A stretch of 10,573 nt of DNA. Origin: Nitrospina sp. GTDB lineage: Bacteria > Nitrospinota > Nitrospinia > Nitrospinales > VA-1. The notes beneath the pieces were generated by a model, which was given only the letters and a program-made list of their open reading frames with translations, ran no database searches and had not been told where the DNA came from. The stretch lies in assembly GCA_018665625.1 (NCBI GenBank), contig JABJCF010000286.1:1-10573 (forward strand), written 5' to 3'. This document shows, in pieces, positions 1 through 7,201 of this stretch; within the stretch, counting starts at the first letter, position 1, and each line of letters begins with the position of its first letter. The position numbers and the translations under genes were made by a program.

Positions 1-162
1 CCCGGCACAAATGGTTTAGCAGGTGCTGATGGAGCAGTTGGTCCAGAAGGTCCAACAGGTCCGGCAGGCCCAGCAGGAACTCCCGGTGCAAATGGTTTAG
101 CAGGTGCTGATGGAGCAGTTGGTCCAGAAGGTCCAACAGGTCCGGCAGGCCCAGCAGGAACT
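1..162 (+). repeat. Two tandem 81-bp collagen repeats (array enters from left)
   Basis: Bases 1-81 and 82-162 are direct repeats that differ at only two positions (6 and 7 of the unit: ggcaca versus ggtgca). Each unit encodes 27 residues, that is nine Gly-X-Y triplets. A third unit begins at 163 but diverges after a few bases, where the stalk ends. The array is already in progress at base 1, so its copy number is unknown. Confidence 0.95.
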
Positions 163-1251
163 CCCGGAGGTACATCGAATGTACATTATGTATCTGCTTT
201 CATACCTGATCCACATACACACAGTGGATATTTAATCGGACGGCAACTCACATTCAACAAAGAAAGTGAAACTTCCCTTTTGAGAGTTTTATATTCGGAC
301 AATATGAGGGTGATTACAGGTTCAGTAGCCGCTCAATGGAGGATTCATTTAGATGATGGGCCTACAAATATTTATGCAACATTATATGGAGGGGGAGTCA
401 ACGTTCATCGACAAACTGTGGTAACAGGCTACCTAGAAAATGTGTCAGCGGGAATTCACACATTGAAAGTAGCAATTGGTGAGCATGGTGGAGGGTCAGA
501 CCCAGACACAGGGTGGGAGTCCCCTTTCCTTTTACAAGTTGAAGAGATTGAGCCACCTTCAACCAGTAATGATGGGTTCACTAAATTATTACTTCATGCC
601 GATGGCAACGGTAATGAGTTTGCAGACAGCTCTGCGTCCAGCCATACACTAACGGCTACTGGAAACGCGTTAAATTTTCACCTCCTTAGCAAGTTTGGTA
701 AAAGTGCAGTCTTTGATGGAGTAGGGGATACTATTTCTCTTCCAAATTCCCCTGATTTTGATTTTGGCAGTGGAGACTTTACCATCGACCTTTGGGTTTA
801 TTTGAATAATCTGAATCCCGGTGATGGCAGTAACGATCCCGTCGGTTTTATTACCCAGGGAACTGATGGAGCCAACTTTAATAATTTACAGGCTAAAGAC
901 AATGGTGAATTGCAATTCGGTCAATATGTCAACAACACGACTACTGACCCGGGTGCCATCCTTCTCAGAAGTCCTCCGGGAGAGGTGGTCCCCGGCCAGT
1001 GGTATCATGTGGCAGTAGTGCGAAACGGGAATAATTTTCGACTTTACAAGAATGGTCAGGTGGTTGACGAAACCACAGATAGCGATCCTTATATTGCACG
1101 GCCTGGAAATTTGACTATTGGTACTTATTTTGGAACTTCTTTGAACTATGGATTACTTGCTGGGTTTATCGATGAGTTGCGAATCTCGAAAGGTATTGCT
1201 AGGTGGACTTCTAACTTTACCCCACCGACTGCACCTTATACGAGAGATTGA
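1..1251 (+). CDS. Collagen-like repeat protein with C-terminal LamG domain (5' end outside window)
   Basis: The frame is open from base 1 to the TGA at 1249-1251, so this is the C-terminal 416 residues of a longer protein; starting it at the TTG at 280 would be an artefact. Residues 2-58 are 19 uninterrupted Gly-X-Y triplets, a collagen-like stalk expected to form a trimeric rod. Residues about 60-185 form an unrecognised, glycine- and beta-rich domain ending in a short Pro/Ser linker. Residues about 194-416 match the LamG/concanavalin-A-like fold (Laminin_G_3 type), with the landmarks GSGDFTIDLWVYL (256-268), a WYHVAVVRNG strand and the C-terminal FIDELRISKGIARW signature. Such domains bind carbohydrate or protein ligands. 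The arrangement suggests an exported adhesin or fibre-like surface protein, but export cannot be judged because the N-terminus is missing. A phage tail fibre could look alike, but no phage genes are near. A terminator follows the gene. Confidence 0.88.
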   Translation, partial: PGTNGLAGADGAVGPEGPTGPAGPAGTPGANGLAGADGAVGPEGPTGPAGPAGTPGGTSNVHYVSAFIPDPHTHSGYLIGRQLTFNKESETSLLRVLYSDNMRVITGSVAAQWRIHLDDGPTNIYATLYGGGVNVHRQTVVTGYLENVSAGIHTLKVAIGEHGGGSDPDTGWESPFLLQVEEIEPPSTSNDGFTKLLLHADGNGNEFADSSASSHTLTATGNALNFHLLSKFGKSAVFDGVGDTISLPNSPDFDFGSGDFTIDLWVYLNNLNPGDGSNDPVGFITQGTDGANFNNLQAKDNGELQFGQYVNNTTTDPGAILLRSPPGEVVPGQWYHVAVVRNGNNFRLYKNGQVVDETTDSDPYIARPGNLTIGTYFGTSLNYGLLAGFIDELRISKGIARWTSNFTPPTAPYTRD

Positions 1252-1325
1252 TCAAGGAAGCTTGTAATAATTGGAGTGTCGTCATAGGTGGCCTGAGTAA
1301 CAAGGCCATTGTGCATTATGCTATT

Positions 1326-1400
1326 GCGCCATAACAAACGATCTACACTTAGCCCATCCCCCCAATCTATTGGCGGGGGCTGGGCTTTTTGTTATGGGGC
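1326..1400 (+). terminator. Nested rho-independent terminator downstream of the collagen/LamG gene
   Basis: The inner hairpin pairs 1351-1362 (agcccatccccc) with 1375-1386 (gggggctgggct) with one mismatch, and runs straight into a T-run at 1386-1390. An outer perfect 10-bp inverted repeat, ccataacaaa at 1329-1338 with tttgttatgg at 1388-1397, surrounds it and uses the T-run in its right arm. The T-run lies on the + strand side, which fits the end of the gene finishing at 1251. The opposite strand shows no T-run after the stem. Confidence 0.8.
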
Positions 1401-1410
1401 AAAATCGCAG

Positions 1411-1436
1411 TGTCCGCTATTGGCCGAAAACGGACG
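1411..1436. repeat. 26-bp imperfect palindrome in convergent spacer
   Basis: The stretch tgtccgctat to cggacg has GTCCG and CGGAC arms around a central GGCC; about 18 of 26 positions are symmetric. It lies between the terminator of the upstream + gene and the end of the - strand oppA-like gene. From memory it resembles short imperfect palindromes scattered in proteobacterial intergenic DNA, but whether it recurs in this genome cannot be seen from one copy. The rest of the 1252-1488 spacer holds only a short 6-bp hairpin (1289-1308) and no gene. Confidence 0.4.
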
Positions 1437-1488
1437 TTCTTAATAATTCTTCTTCGTGCTAATTTTACTTACTTAAAGTTTAGGGAAA

Positions 1489-3090
1489 TTAGTGGGAACC
1501 GGGGATTTTAGAATCCCTTTCAATTCTTAATCTTTTTAAATACAAAAGTTCCATGGCGTTTGTCTTAAAGCCTTTGATATAGGGTTTGACCATAAGGTTC
1601 TGAGCGGTGACAAATAAGGGGATCATTGGGACTTCTGTTTCGGTAAGTAATTCCTGGGCTTGGTCATAAACCTTTTGTCTGTCCTTTGGGCTCTTCAATG
1701 TCGAACCCAAAGCAACAAGCTTGTCGAACTCCGTATTCGCCCATCGAAGCCGGTTGTTGCCGCTGGTGCTGATAAAAAGATTCATGAAATTGTCTGGGTC
1801 GGGGAAGTCGGCTCCCCATCCCAAACGAAAAATTTGTGGTGGGTCGAGATCCAATCGACTTAAAAAAACTTTCCATTCCTGGCTTTCAAGTTGAATATTT
1901 ATATTGAGGTGTTTTTTCCATTGCTCTTGGAGGAATCCCCCTATCAATTTATGCACTTCACTGCCGGTATTGAAAACAGCAGTTACTTCTGGAAAACCTT
2001 TACCCTCTGGATAGCCGGCCTTGGCAAGTAAAGACCTGGCTTTTTCTGGATTAAATTTTGAGCCAATGGACTCGTTATAGCCAAACATTCCTTTAGGTAT
2101 CCACGATGACGATGGCAGTTCTCCACCTTTCAATATTTTTGGGATTAATGATCGATTGACCGAATGAGCAAGCGCTTGTCTTACCAAAACATTATCGAAG
2201 GGAGGCTTTTGAATATTAAAACCGTAGTAATAGCCTCTCAACTGAGGTTTGTTTCTGTACTCAGCATTTTTTTCGTAATGTGGAATTGCGATGGGAGGTA
2301 ATTCGATGTAATCCATTTCTCCCGTTTCATAGAGCGTTAACGCAGTGGTGGGTTCCTGAACAACAAAAATATGAACCTCATTTATTTGAGGTCTCCCCTC
2401 ATAATGTTTTGGGTTAGCTTTTAAAACCAATTTATATTCGTGCTGCCATTCCTCCAATAGATAGGGGCCATTGGTCACTGTGTTTTCAGGCTCAGTCCAT
2501 TGGTCTCCATATTTTTCAATAATGTCCTGACGAAGAGGATAGGTCACCATAAAGGTGGTGATGCTTGGAAAATAAACAACAGGTTTTTTTAGGGTTACTT
2601 CGAGAATACTTTCAGTAACTGCGCGGACCCCGACCTGATCGCTGTTTTTTAGGATGCCTGAGTTGTATTCAGATGCATTTTTTATGTCAAAAAGGAAATA
2701 GGCATATTGTGCGGCTGTTTCCGGTGCCAGGAGTCGTTTCCAGGAGTATTCAAAATCTCGAGCTGTTACTCTTTTCCCGTCGCTCCAAAAAGCATCTTCC
2801 CTCAGATAAAAAGTGATGGTGCGGCCTTCGTTGGAATATTCCCATCTTTTTGCGATGGCCGGAGTTGGGTTTAAATCCGAATCGTACTGGGTTAGTCCTT
2901 CCATCAAGTTGGTTAGGACGGTGAAAGAAACACTATCTGTCGCGAGCGTTCCATCCAGGGTGGGCGGCTCATTTTTAATGGACATCCTGAAAATTGAGAG
3001 GTCGGGTTCTTTTGAGCAACCCGAAAAAGCCAAAAGAACAACGCATGCAAGCAGCAGTTTAGAAAAAAAAGAATGGGAGCAAGTGGGCAT
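1489..3090 (-). CDS. oppA: Oligopeptide ABC transporter substrate-binding lipoprotein (OppA family)
   Basis: This complete 533-residue protein belongs to the family 5 extracellular solute-binding proteins and matches the length and motif order of E. coli OppA. Residues 1-25 are a lipoprotein signal: a hydrophobic run, then FSGC with the lipidated Cys at 25 (Phe at -3 is a tolerated but less common lipobox residue). OppA-type landmarks include FWSDGKRVTA (101-110), VTNGPY (205-210), YYYGFNIQKPPFDN (287-300), RQALAHSVNR (304-313) and GWGADFPDPDN (424-434). It should bind peptides at the membrane face and deliver them to an Opp/Dpp permease. No permease or ATPase genes adjoin it, so it is an orphan here and would use a transporter encoded elsewhere. 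The ATG start gives the signal peptide directly, but no good Shine-Dalgarno sequence is visible. The exact substrate is unknown, since relatives also bind dipeptides, murein peptides or haem. Confidence 0.93.
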   Translation of the reverse strand: MPTCSHSFFSKLLLACVVLLAFSGCSKEPDLSIFRMSIKNEPPTLDGTLATDSVSFTVLTNLMEGLTQYDSDLNPTPAIAKRWEYSNEGRTITFYLREDAFWSDGKRVTARDFEYSWKRLLAPETAAQYAYFLFDIKNASEYNSGILKNSDQVGVRAVTESILEVTLKKPVVYFPSITTFMVTYPLRQDIIEKYGDQWTEPENTVTNGPYLLEEWQHEYKLVLKANPKHYEGRPQINEVHIFVVQEPTTALTLYETGEMDYIELPPIAIPHYEKNAEYRNKPQLRGYYYGFNIQKPPFDNVLVRQALAHSVNRSLIPKILKGGELPSSSWIPKGMFGYNESIGSKFNPEKARSLLAKAGYPEGKGFPEVTAVFNTGSEVHKLIGGFLQEQWKKHLNINIQLESQEWKVFLSRLDLDPPQIFRLGWGADFPDPDNFMNLFISTSGNNRLRWANTEFDKLVALGSTLKSPKDRQKVYDQAQELLTETEVPMIPLFVTAQNLMVKPYIKGFKTNAMELLYLKRLRIERDSKIPGSH

Positions 3091-3217
3091 AAAAAAATTA
3101 GGGGCTTGTTGTATCTATCAGTAAAATACAGCAATATGCTGATATTATTGAACGAAATAGGACCGGGTCATTGCGTTTGTTTAGGCTCAAAATTGTTTCG
3201 TTGCGGGCCATTTTATA

Positions 3218-3266
3218 TATTTAAGGGGCATTTTCACAATAAATAAGCTGGATTGTCCCTTAAATA
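3218..3266. repeat. 13-bp inverted repeat in the divergent spacer
   Basis: tatttaaggggca (3218-3230) pairs with tgtcccttaaata (3254-3266) along all 13 positions, with one G-T pair, around a 23-nt loop. It lies about midway between the divergent start codons at 3090 (-) and 3366 (+). No T-run follows on either strand, so it is not a standard terminator. It could be an operator or an RNA structure in a leader. The surrounding 275-bp spacer is AT-rich and holds no gene. Confidence 0.6.
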
Positions 3267-3328
3267 GAATATGACTGAATAGAAAAGGCTGAAATCATCA
3301 TTTATCTCTTTACTTTTCAACTCACCTT

Positions 3329-3334
3329 TATAAA
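3329..3334 (+). promoter_or_regulatory. Possible -10 element for the LRR gene pair
   Basis: TATAAA at 3329-3334 lies 31 bp before the ATG at 3366 and matches the sigma-70 -10 consensus at five of six positions. No convincing -35 sits at the usual spacing; the closest T-rich match, tttact at 3309-3314, is too near. Treat as tentative. Confidence 0.3.
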
Positions 3335-3365
3335 ATGAACCCTTTTACTTTTAAGCGGATATAAC

Positions 3366-4031
3366 ATGGGCGAAGACATCTCCTATATCAGGAAGTGGAT
3401 TAAGCGGGGTTTGAGCAAAGATAAGAAAACTCTCGATTTTTCCAATAAGGGAATCGACAACTTAATGGCTGAAGAATTGGCTGAAAATGTCGCTCTCCCC
3501 GATATTGAGATTTTGTTTTTGCATACAAATAAAATAAAGGACCAGGGGCTTGAGGAATTGGCAGATTCCGAATTTTTTGAGCCCTTGAAAGAGTTATGGC
3601 TTTACGAAAATAAGATAGGTGATGATGGCGCAGTTGCCTTGGCAGAGTCGGATAACGTACTCCAATTGAGATATTTAAGTTTGTACACGAACCGAATTGG
3701 AGACGAAGGTGCTGTTGCCTTGGCAAACTCCAAAAGCCTGAAAAATTTAGAGACCCTTGACTTATCATTCAACCGCATTGGTGATCGAGGCGCAGAAGCA
3801 TTGGCAAACTCTACTTGCTTAAAAAACCTTAAAGTTTTACACATTGATGCTAATAAAATTGGATTTGCAGGAATGCAGGCATTTGCTGAACTTCCAGGCT
3901 TAAAAAGTCTTCAAACTTTAAACCTTACCTATAATCTGGTTGATCCGCGAGGTCTGGCACTTTTAGACGATTCGGAACGCTTGCAGGGCTTACCCAATGT
4001 AAAGACAGACATTCTCAAGGCTGAAGACTAG
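3366..4031 (+). CDS. Leucine-rich repeat protein (LRR module 1)
   Basis: A 221-residue protein without signal peptide or membrane segment, so probably cytoplasmic. Residues 1-22 are a short charged helix-like start, 23-46 a cap repeat, and 47-208 six consecutive 27-residue repeats beginning at 47, 74, 101, 128, 155 and 182. The pattern is LxxLxLxxNxIGDxGAxALA, the ribonuclease-inhibitor-like LRR class, in which a beta strand alternates with a helix to form a curved protein-binding surface. The repeats are regular and the middle ones are most alike, which suggests recent internal duplication. The ATG at 3366 has only a weak purine-rich stretch upstream. It ends in TAG, followed three bases later and in the same frame by the second LRR gene, so the two are almost certainly co-transcribed. 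The binding partner is unknown and no catalytic domain is present. Confidence 0.87.
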   Translation: MGEDISYIRKWIKRGLSKDKKTLDFSNKGIDNLMAEELAENVALPDIEILFLHTNKIKDQGLEELADSEFFEPLKELWLYENKIGDDGAVALAESDNVLQLRYLSLYTNRIGDEGAVALANSKSLKNLETLDLSFNRIGDRGAEALANSTCLKNLKVLHIDANKIGFAGMQAFAELPGLKSLQTLNLTYNLVDPRGLALLDDSERLQGLPNVKTDILKAED

Positions 4032-4034
4032 TTC

Positions 4035-5507
4035 ATGGCAAAAATAAATAAAGAATCAAATTTCATACAAAATTTAAATAAACAACTGGTTCGCAAAGAC
4101 CCGAATTTGAATTTGAGTTATGAGCGTATGGGTGATGCGGGAATCGCGTTTGTTTGCCGATCGAAAGATCTTTCTCATGTCAGGCGGCTTGACTTAAGTT
4201 GGAACGAGATTTCTGACATGGGTCTTAAAGAGCTTGCGGCATGTAAAACCCTGATCAATGTGACCCACCTGATTTTGAACTCGAATGACATTGGTGATGA
4301 CGGTGTTGAGGGTCTAAGTTCGAGTGATTTCTTGCCTAAATTAAAAGCCCTGGATCTAGCTTTCAATCGCATCACTCAGTTTGGGGCTATGAGTCTTGTG
4401 AAATCTCCAAAGTTGCGAAACTTGTATTTGCTGGATTTGGAAATGAACAATGTCGGGAAAAAATTATCTAATAAATTCCCTGATGGCACAGCAATTCCTG
4501 AACTAAAAATTCTGAACCTTAGGAAAAATAAAATCGGAAACGATGTGATTGTGGACTGGGCGCAGTCTGGAGGTTTCGAAGGTTTGGATCATTTAAACCT
4601 TGGATGGAACGAGCTTTCTGATGAGGGCGCAAAGGTTCTTGCCAATTCTCCTACATTAAGCCAGTTGCGCACTTTAATTCTTGATTCAAATCATATTGGA
4701 GATTCGGGTTCATTGAGTTTGGCAAATTCCAAGAATCTAGCGAATTTGAAAAATCTCAATATGGCTGACAATAATTTTAAATCGGATGGTGAATCGGCCT
4801 TGTTGGATTTGCGAACGCGAAACTTAGTAGACAAGCTCGGAGAAGATAAGGGCCTGAACTTAAATGTTCTGTATTTAAGAAATAAGGATCTTAAAGCATT
4901 GTCTTTGTATCAAAAAATGGAAGAGGTTTTATCTCTTTCATTGCGCGAAAATTTGTTCAACCATCAAGGGCTGGGTGAGCTGGCAGCTTCTTCTTTTGTG
5001 AAAAATATTAAAAGCCTGAATCTTATGGACAACTCAATTGGGGATAAGGGTGTTTTTCTATTGAGTGAATCCGAATCCATGTCGCAGCTAGAGGTTTTGA
5101 ATCTGGAAAATACAGAGCTGACGTCTACAGGGATTTTAGCTTTGGCGCAGTCGCCTTATTTAAAAAATTTGCAGGAATTGAATCTCAATGGCAACTCAAT
5201 CGATAGAAAAGGTTTTCTTTTTCTATCCAGCTCCGAAAATTTTAAAAACCTAAAAGTTTTAAAAATTTCTGGAATTTCCATGGGAGACGAAGGATTCCAG
5301 TTTATTATCAATTCCAGCTCGTTGAAGCAACTTGAAGAGCTGGAAGTTGCTGGAAATTCCATTTCAAAAAATAGCTTATCGATGTTGGCAAGCTCCCCCA
5401 TTCTTCCTCACCTTAAAAAACTAGACCTTCGCAGAAACAGCCTCAAGGATACCGATCAAATATATTTGGCTAAATCGCCCGAATTTAGCAATTTAAAATC
5501 CATATGA
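4035..5507 (+). CDS. Leucine-rich repeat protein with two capped LRR modules
   Basis: A 490-residue protein lacking signal peptide or membrane segments and made almost wholly of 27-residue ribonuclease-inhibitor-like LRRs. Module A: charged start (1-24), cap repeat (25-48), then eight repeats from 49, the last running into a linker. At about 255-297 the series is interrupted by a second charged helix (DLRTRNLVDKLGEDKG) and a cap repeat resembling the starts of module A and of the upstream gene. Module B then has seven repeats (298 to the end). Two module A repeats (130-183) are degenerate in the GDxG turn. It lies 3 bp after the preceding LRR gene, in the same frame, so it looks like a duplicated paralogue in one operon. 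Its ATG has a purine-rich stretch (aaggctgaag) slightly far upstream. A scaffold or protein-binding role is inferred from fold alone; nothing identifies the partner. Confidence 0.87.
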   Translation: MAKINKESNFIQNLNKQLVRKDPNLNLSYERMGDAGIAFVCRSKDLSHVRRLDLSWNEISDMGLKELAACKTLINVTHLILNSNDIGDDGVEGLSSSDFLPKLKALDLAFNRITQFGAMSLVKSPKLRNLYLLDLEMNNVGKKLSNKFPDGTAIPELKILNLRKNKIGNDVIVDWAQSGGFEGLDHLNLGWNELSDEGAKVLANSPTLSQLRTLILDSNHIGDSGSLSLANSKNLANLKNLNMADNNFKSDGESALLDLRTRNLVDKLGEDKGLNLNVLYLRNKDLKALSLYQKMEEVLSLSLRENLFNHQGLGELAASSFVKNIKSLNLMDNSIGDKGVFLLSESESMSQLEVLNLENTELTSTGILALAQSPYLKNLQELNLNGNSIDRKGFLFLSSSENFKNLKVLKISGISMGDEGFQFIINSSSLKQLEELEVAGNSISKNSLSMLASSPILPHLKKLDLRRNSLKDTDQIYLAKSPEFSNLKSI

Positions 5508-5523
5508 TTTTAATTGCTAAATT
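5482..5523 (+). repeat. Hairpin spanning the stop codon of the second LRR gene
   Basis: aatttagcaatttaaaatc (5482-5500) is complementary to gattttaattgctaaatt (5506-5523) with a single bulged base, giving a stem of about 18 bp with a 5-nt loop, catat. The TGA stop at 5505-5507 sits at the loop and right arm. The stem is AT-rich and no T-run follows. It could end or stabilise the 3' end of the LRR transcript, which would fit a new promoter starting just 20 bp further on. Confidence 0.7.
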
Positions 5524-5542
5524 AGAGAATCACGCGGATTTA

Positions 5543-5571
5543 TTGATTTACTTGGGGTTTTCTAATATAAT
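5543..5571 (+). promoter_or_regulatory. Sigma-70-type promoter for the B12-type radical SAM gene
   Basis: TTGATT (5543-5548) and TATAAT (5566-5571) are separated by 17 bp. The -10 is a perfect consensus and the -35 matches four of six. Transcription would begin near 5578, leaving a leader of about 64 nt before the ATG at 5642. This makes the radical SAM gene a separate transcription unit from the LRR pair. Confidence 0.6.
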
Positions 5572-5641
5572 TTCTTAGTATCTTTCTTTTTTATTCCAGC
5601 TTTCTATCTGAATTAGATGAAGCTTAAAGGGTTTTAAATTC

Positions 5642-7192
5642 ATGAGAATTGGATGTGTTTATTCGATTGAAAATTATTGTTCAATCGACAAGCCATTACG
5701 GTCACCCATGGAAATTCCGTTTGGGATTTCCATAATTGCCACTGTTTTAAAAGTTGCCAAACATGATGTTGATTTGTTTGTCATTAGTCCTGTCACCCCG
5801 GTCAGAAAAATCCTGGAAGAATATATTAAAGAAAAAAAGCCGCAGTTATTCTGTCTGTCGGCTGTATCTTCCCAGTTCCCCCCTATAGAAAGAGTTGCGG
5901 CGCTGATAAAGGAGATTGACCCTGATATTTTTGTGATTCTTGGGGGACATCATGCCTCTTTAGCTCCAGAGCAAGCCATTGAATGTGCGAATTTGGATGC
6001 CATCTGCGTGAGCGAAGGAGATGGCCCGGTTGTTGAATTGGCAAAGCAACTGGAAGAAGGTAAATGGCCATCTGGCATTTCAAATATTTGGATACGACAC
6101 CCCAAAACGGGAGAAGTTGAAAGAAATCCCACAGCCCCCTTTAACGAGGATCTGGATACGATTCCTCATGTTGATCGTACCCTTTGGGAACCGTGGGTCG
6201 CCAATCCGAATGAAGAGGCCTCTATATTGGTAGGGCGGGGTTGCCCTTATAAATGTACCTACTGTTCAAACCATGCCATGGAGGAATTGGCAGAAGGCCA
6301 ATATGTCCGTTACCGTTCATCTGAGGATATGATTTCAGAAATCGAATATTTAACAAGACAGTACCCTCTAATGCGACATATATATTTAGAGATTGAAACG
6401 GTGGGCGCCGACATCGTGAAAGGCATAGATCTGTTTGAGAAGTTGGCAGAATACAATAATGCTAGAAAAGAAAAGTTATCTTTTAGAATTAATTTAGCTC
6501 TTCATTCCAATTTTGTTCGGATCGAAGAAAAGTACAGGAAGTTTTTAGAGCTTTGCCAGAAAGCCAATGTGACTGCGTTGAATGTAGGCTTGGAGTCGGG
6601 ATCTTACCGTGTGCGCCGTGAGATACTTCGTCGACCCAGATACACTAATGAAGAATTGGTTGGGTTTTGCCGAACCGCCAGGGAGTATGGCGTAGCAACA
6701 TCCCTTCTGGTTCTAATGGGTGTGCCTGGAGAAACTTTTGAAGATTATATGGAAACGGTGGGAGTTGTGCGCGATCTGCAACCAGAAGACGTTCAATTAT
6801 CTATTTTCTATCCTTACCTTGGCACAGACCTCTATAATGTTGCAGTTGAGCATGGGGTGATACCTGCTGGTGGAACCGAAGAAAGCAATGAAAGACACCG
6901 AGCTACATTAGATCTTAAAGATTTTCCGAAGTGGCAAATTCAATTTGAATTCATTTATTTTTGGTTGCGTTGTTTTAAGGGGCATTGGTCCGCAGATAAA
7001 ATTTTCCTTAAAATGTTAAGGGCATTTTTATTACGCTTCACCAATCTCTCTGCACTAGCCCGTTATCTGATCGTGAACAATCGATTCTGTAAGTATATTT
7101 TTAAGACTTATATGGAAGGCCCGAAAAGGGTTAGCGGAAAAAAAGAGGACTCGATTGGAACTCTCGCCTCCTACCACACGGGCGAATTGTGA
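5642..7192 (+). CDS. B12-binding-domain radical SAM enzyme
   Basis: The 516-residue product has the two-domain layout of cobalamin-binding radical SAM proteins. Residues about 1-140 form a Rossmann-like B12-binding-type domain with the GGHHASLAP loop at 101-109; the classical DxHxxG cobalamin motif is not evident, as in many relatives. The radical SAM barrel follows, with the 4Fe-4S ligands Cys201, Cys205 and Cys208 in CPYKCTYC. Family landmarks are NVGLESGS (314-321), MGVPGET (359-365) and PYLGTDLY (391-398). Residues 420-516 are an aromatic and basic tail without a recognised domain. Relatives methylate or rearrange diverse substrates; this substrate is not identifiable. The ATG at 5642 has an AAAGGG sequence about 10 bp upstream and its own promoter. 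The gene converges on a glycosyltransferase with a 9-bp gap, which hints at glycan or lipid modification but does not prove it. Confidence 0.9.
   Translation: MRIGCVYSIENYCSIDKPLRSPMEIPFGISIIATVLKVAKHDVDLFVISPVTPVRKILEEYIKEKKPQLFCLSAVSSQFPPIERVAALIKEIDPDIFVILGGHHASLAPEQAIECANLDAICVSEGDGPVVELAKQLEEGKWPSGISNIWIRHPKTGEVERNPTAPFNEDLDTIPHVDRTLWEPWVANPNEEASILVGRGCPYKCTYCSNHAMEELAEGQYVRYRSSEDMISEIEYLTRQYPLMRHIYLEIETVGADIVKGIDLFEKLAEYNNARKEKLSFRINLALHSNFVRIEEKYRKFLELCQKANVTALNVGLESGSYRVRREILRRPRYTNEELVGFCRTAREYGVATSLLVLMGVPGETFEDYMETVGVVRDLQPEDVQLSIFYPYLGTDLYNVAVEHGVIPAGGTEESNERHRATLDLKDFPKWQIQFEFIYFWLRCFKGHWSADKIFLKMLRAFLLRFTNLSALARYLIVNNRFCKYIFKTYMEGPKRVSGKKEDSIGTLASYHTGEL
5663..5688 (+). repeat. 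9-bp inverted repeat just inside the radical SAM gene
   Basis: tcgattgaa (5663-5671) and ttcaatcga (5680-5688) are perfect complements with an 8-nt loop, placed about 20 nt after the start codon. The hairpin could affect translation initiation, or may be chance in AT-rich coding sequence. Confidence 0.4.
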
Positions 7193-7201
7193 TGATCAAC
7201 T

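Noticed and set aside
1..162. CRISPR array or other spaced repeat
   Set aside because: The repeats are contiguous without spacers and code for Gly-X-Y triplets.
280..1251. A separate gene starting at the TTG at 280
   Set aside because: The frame is open and in register with the collagen repeats back to base 1, so the TTG is an internal Leu codon.
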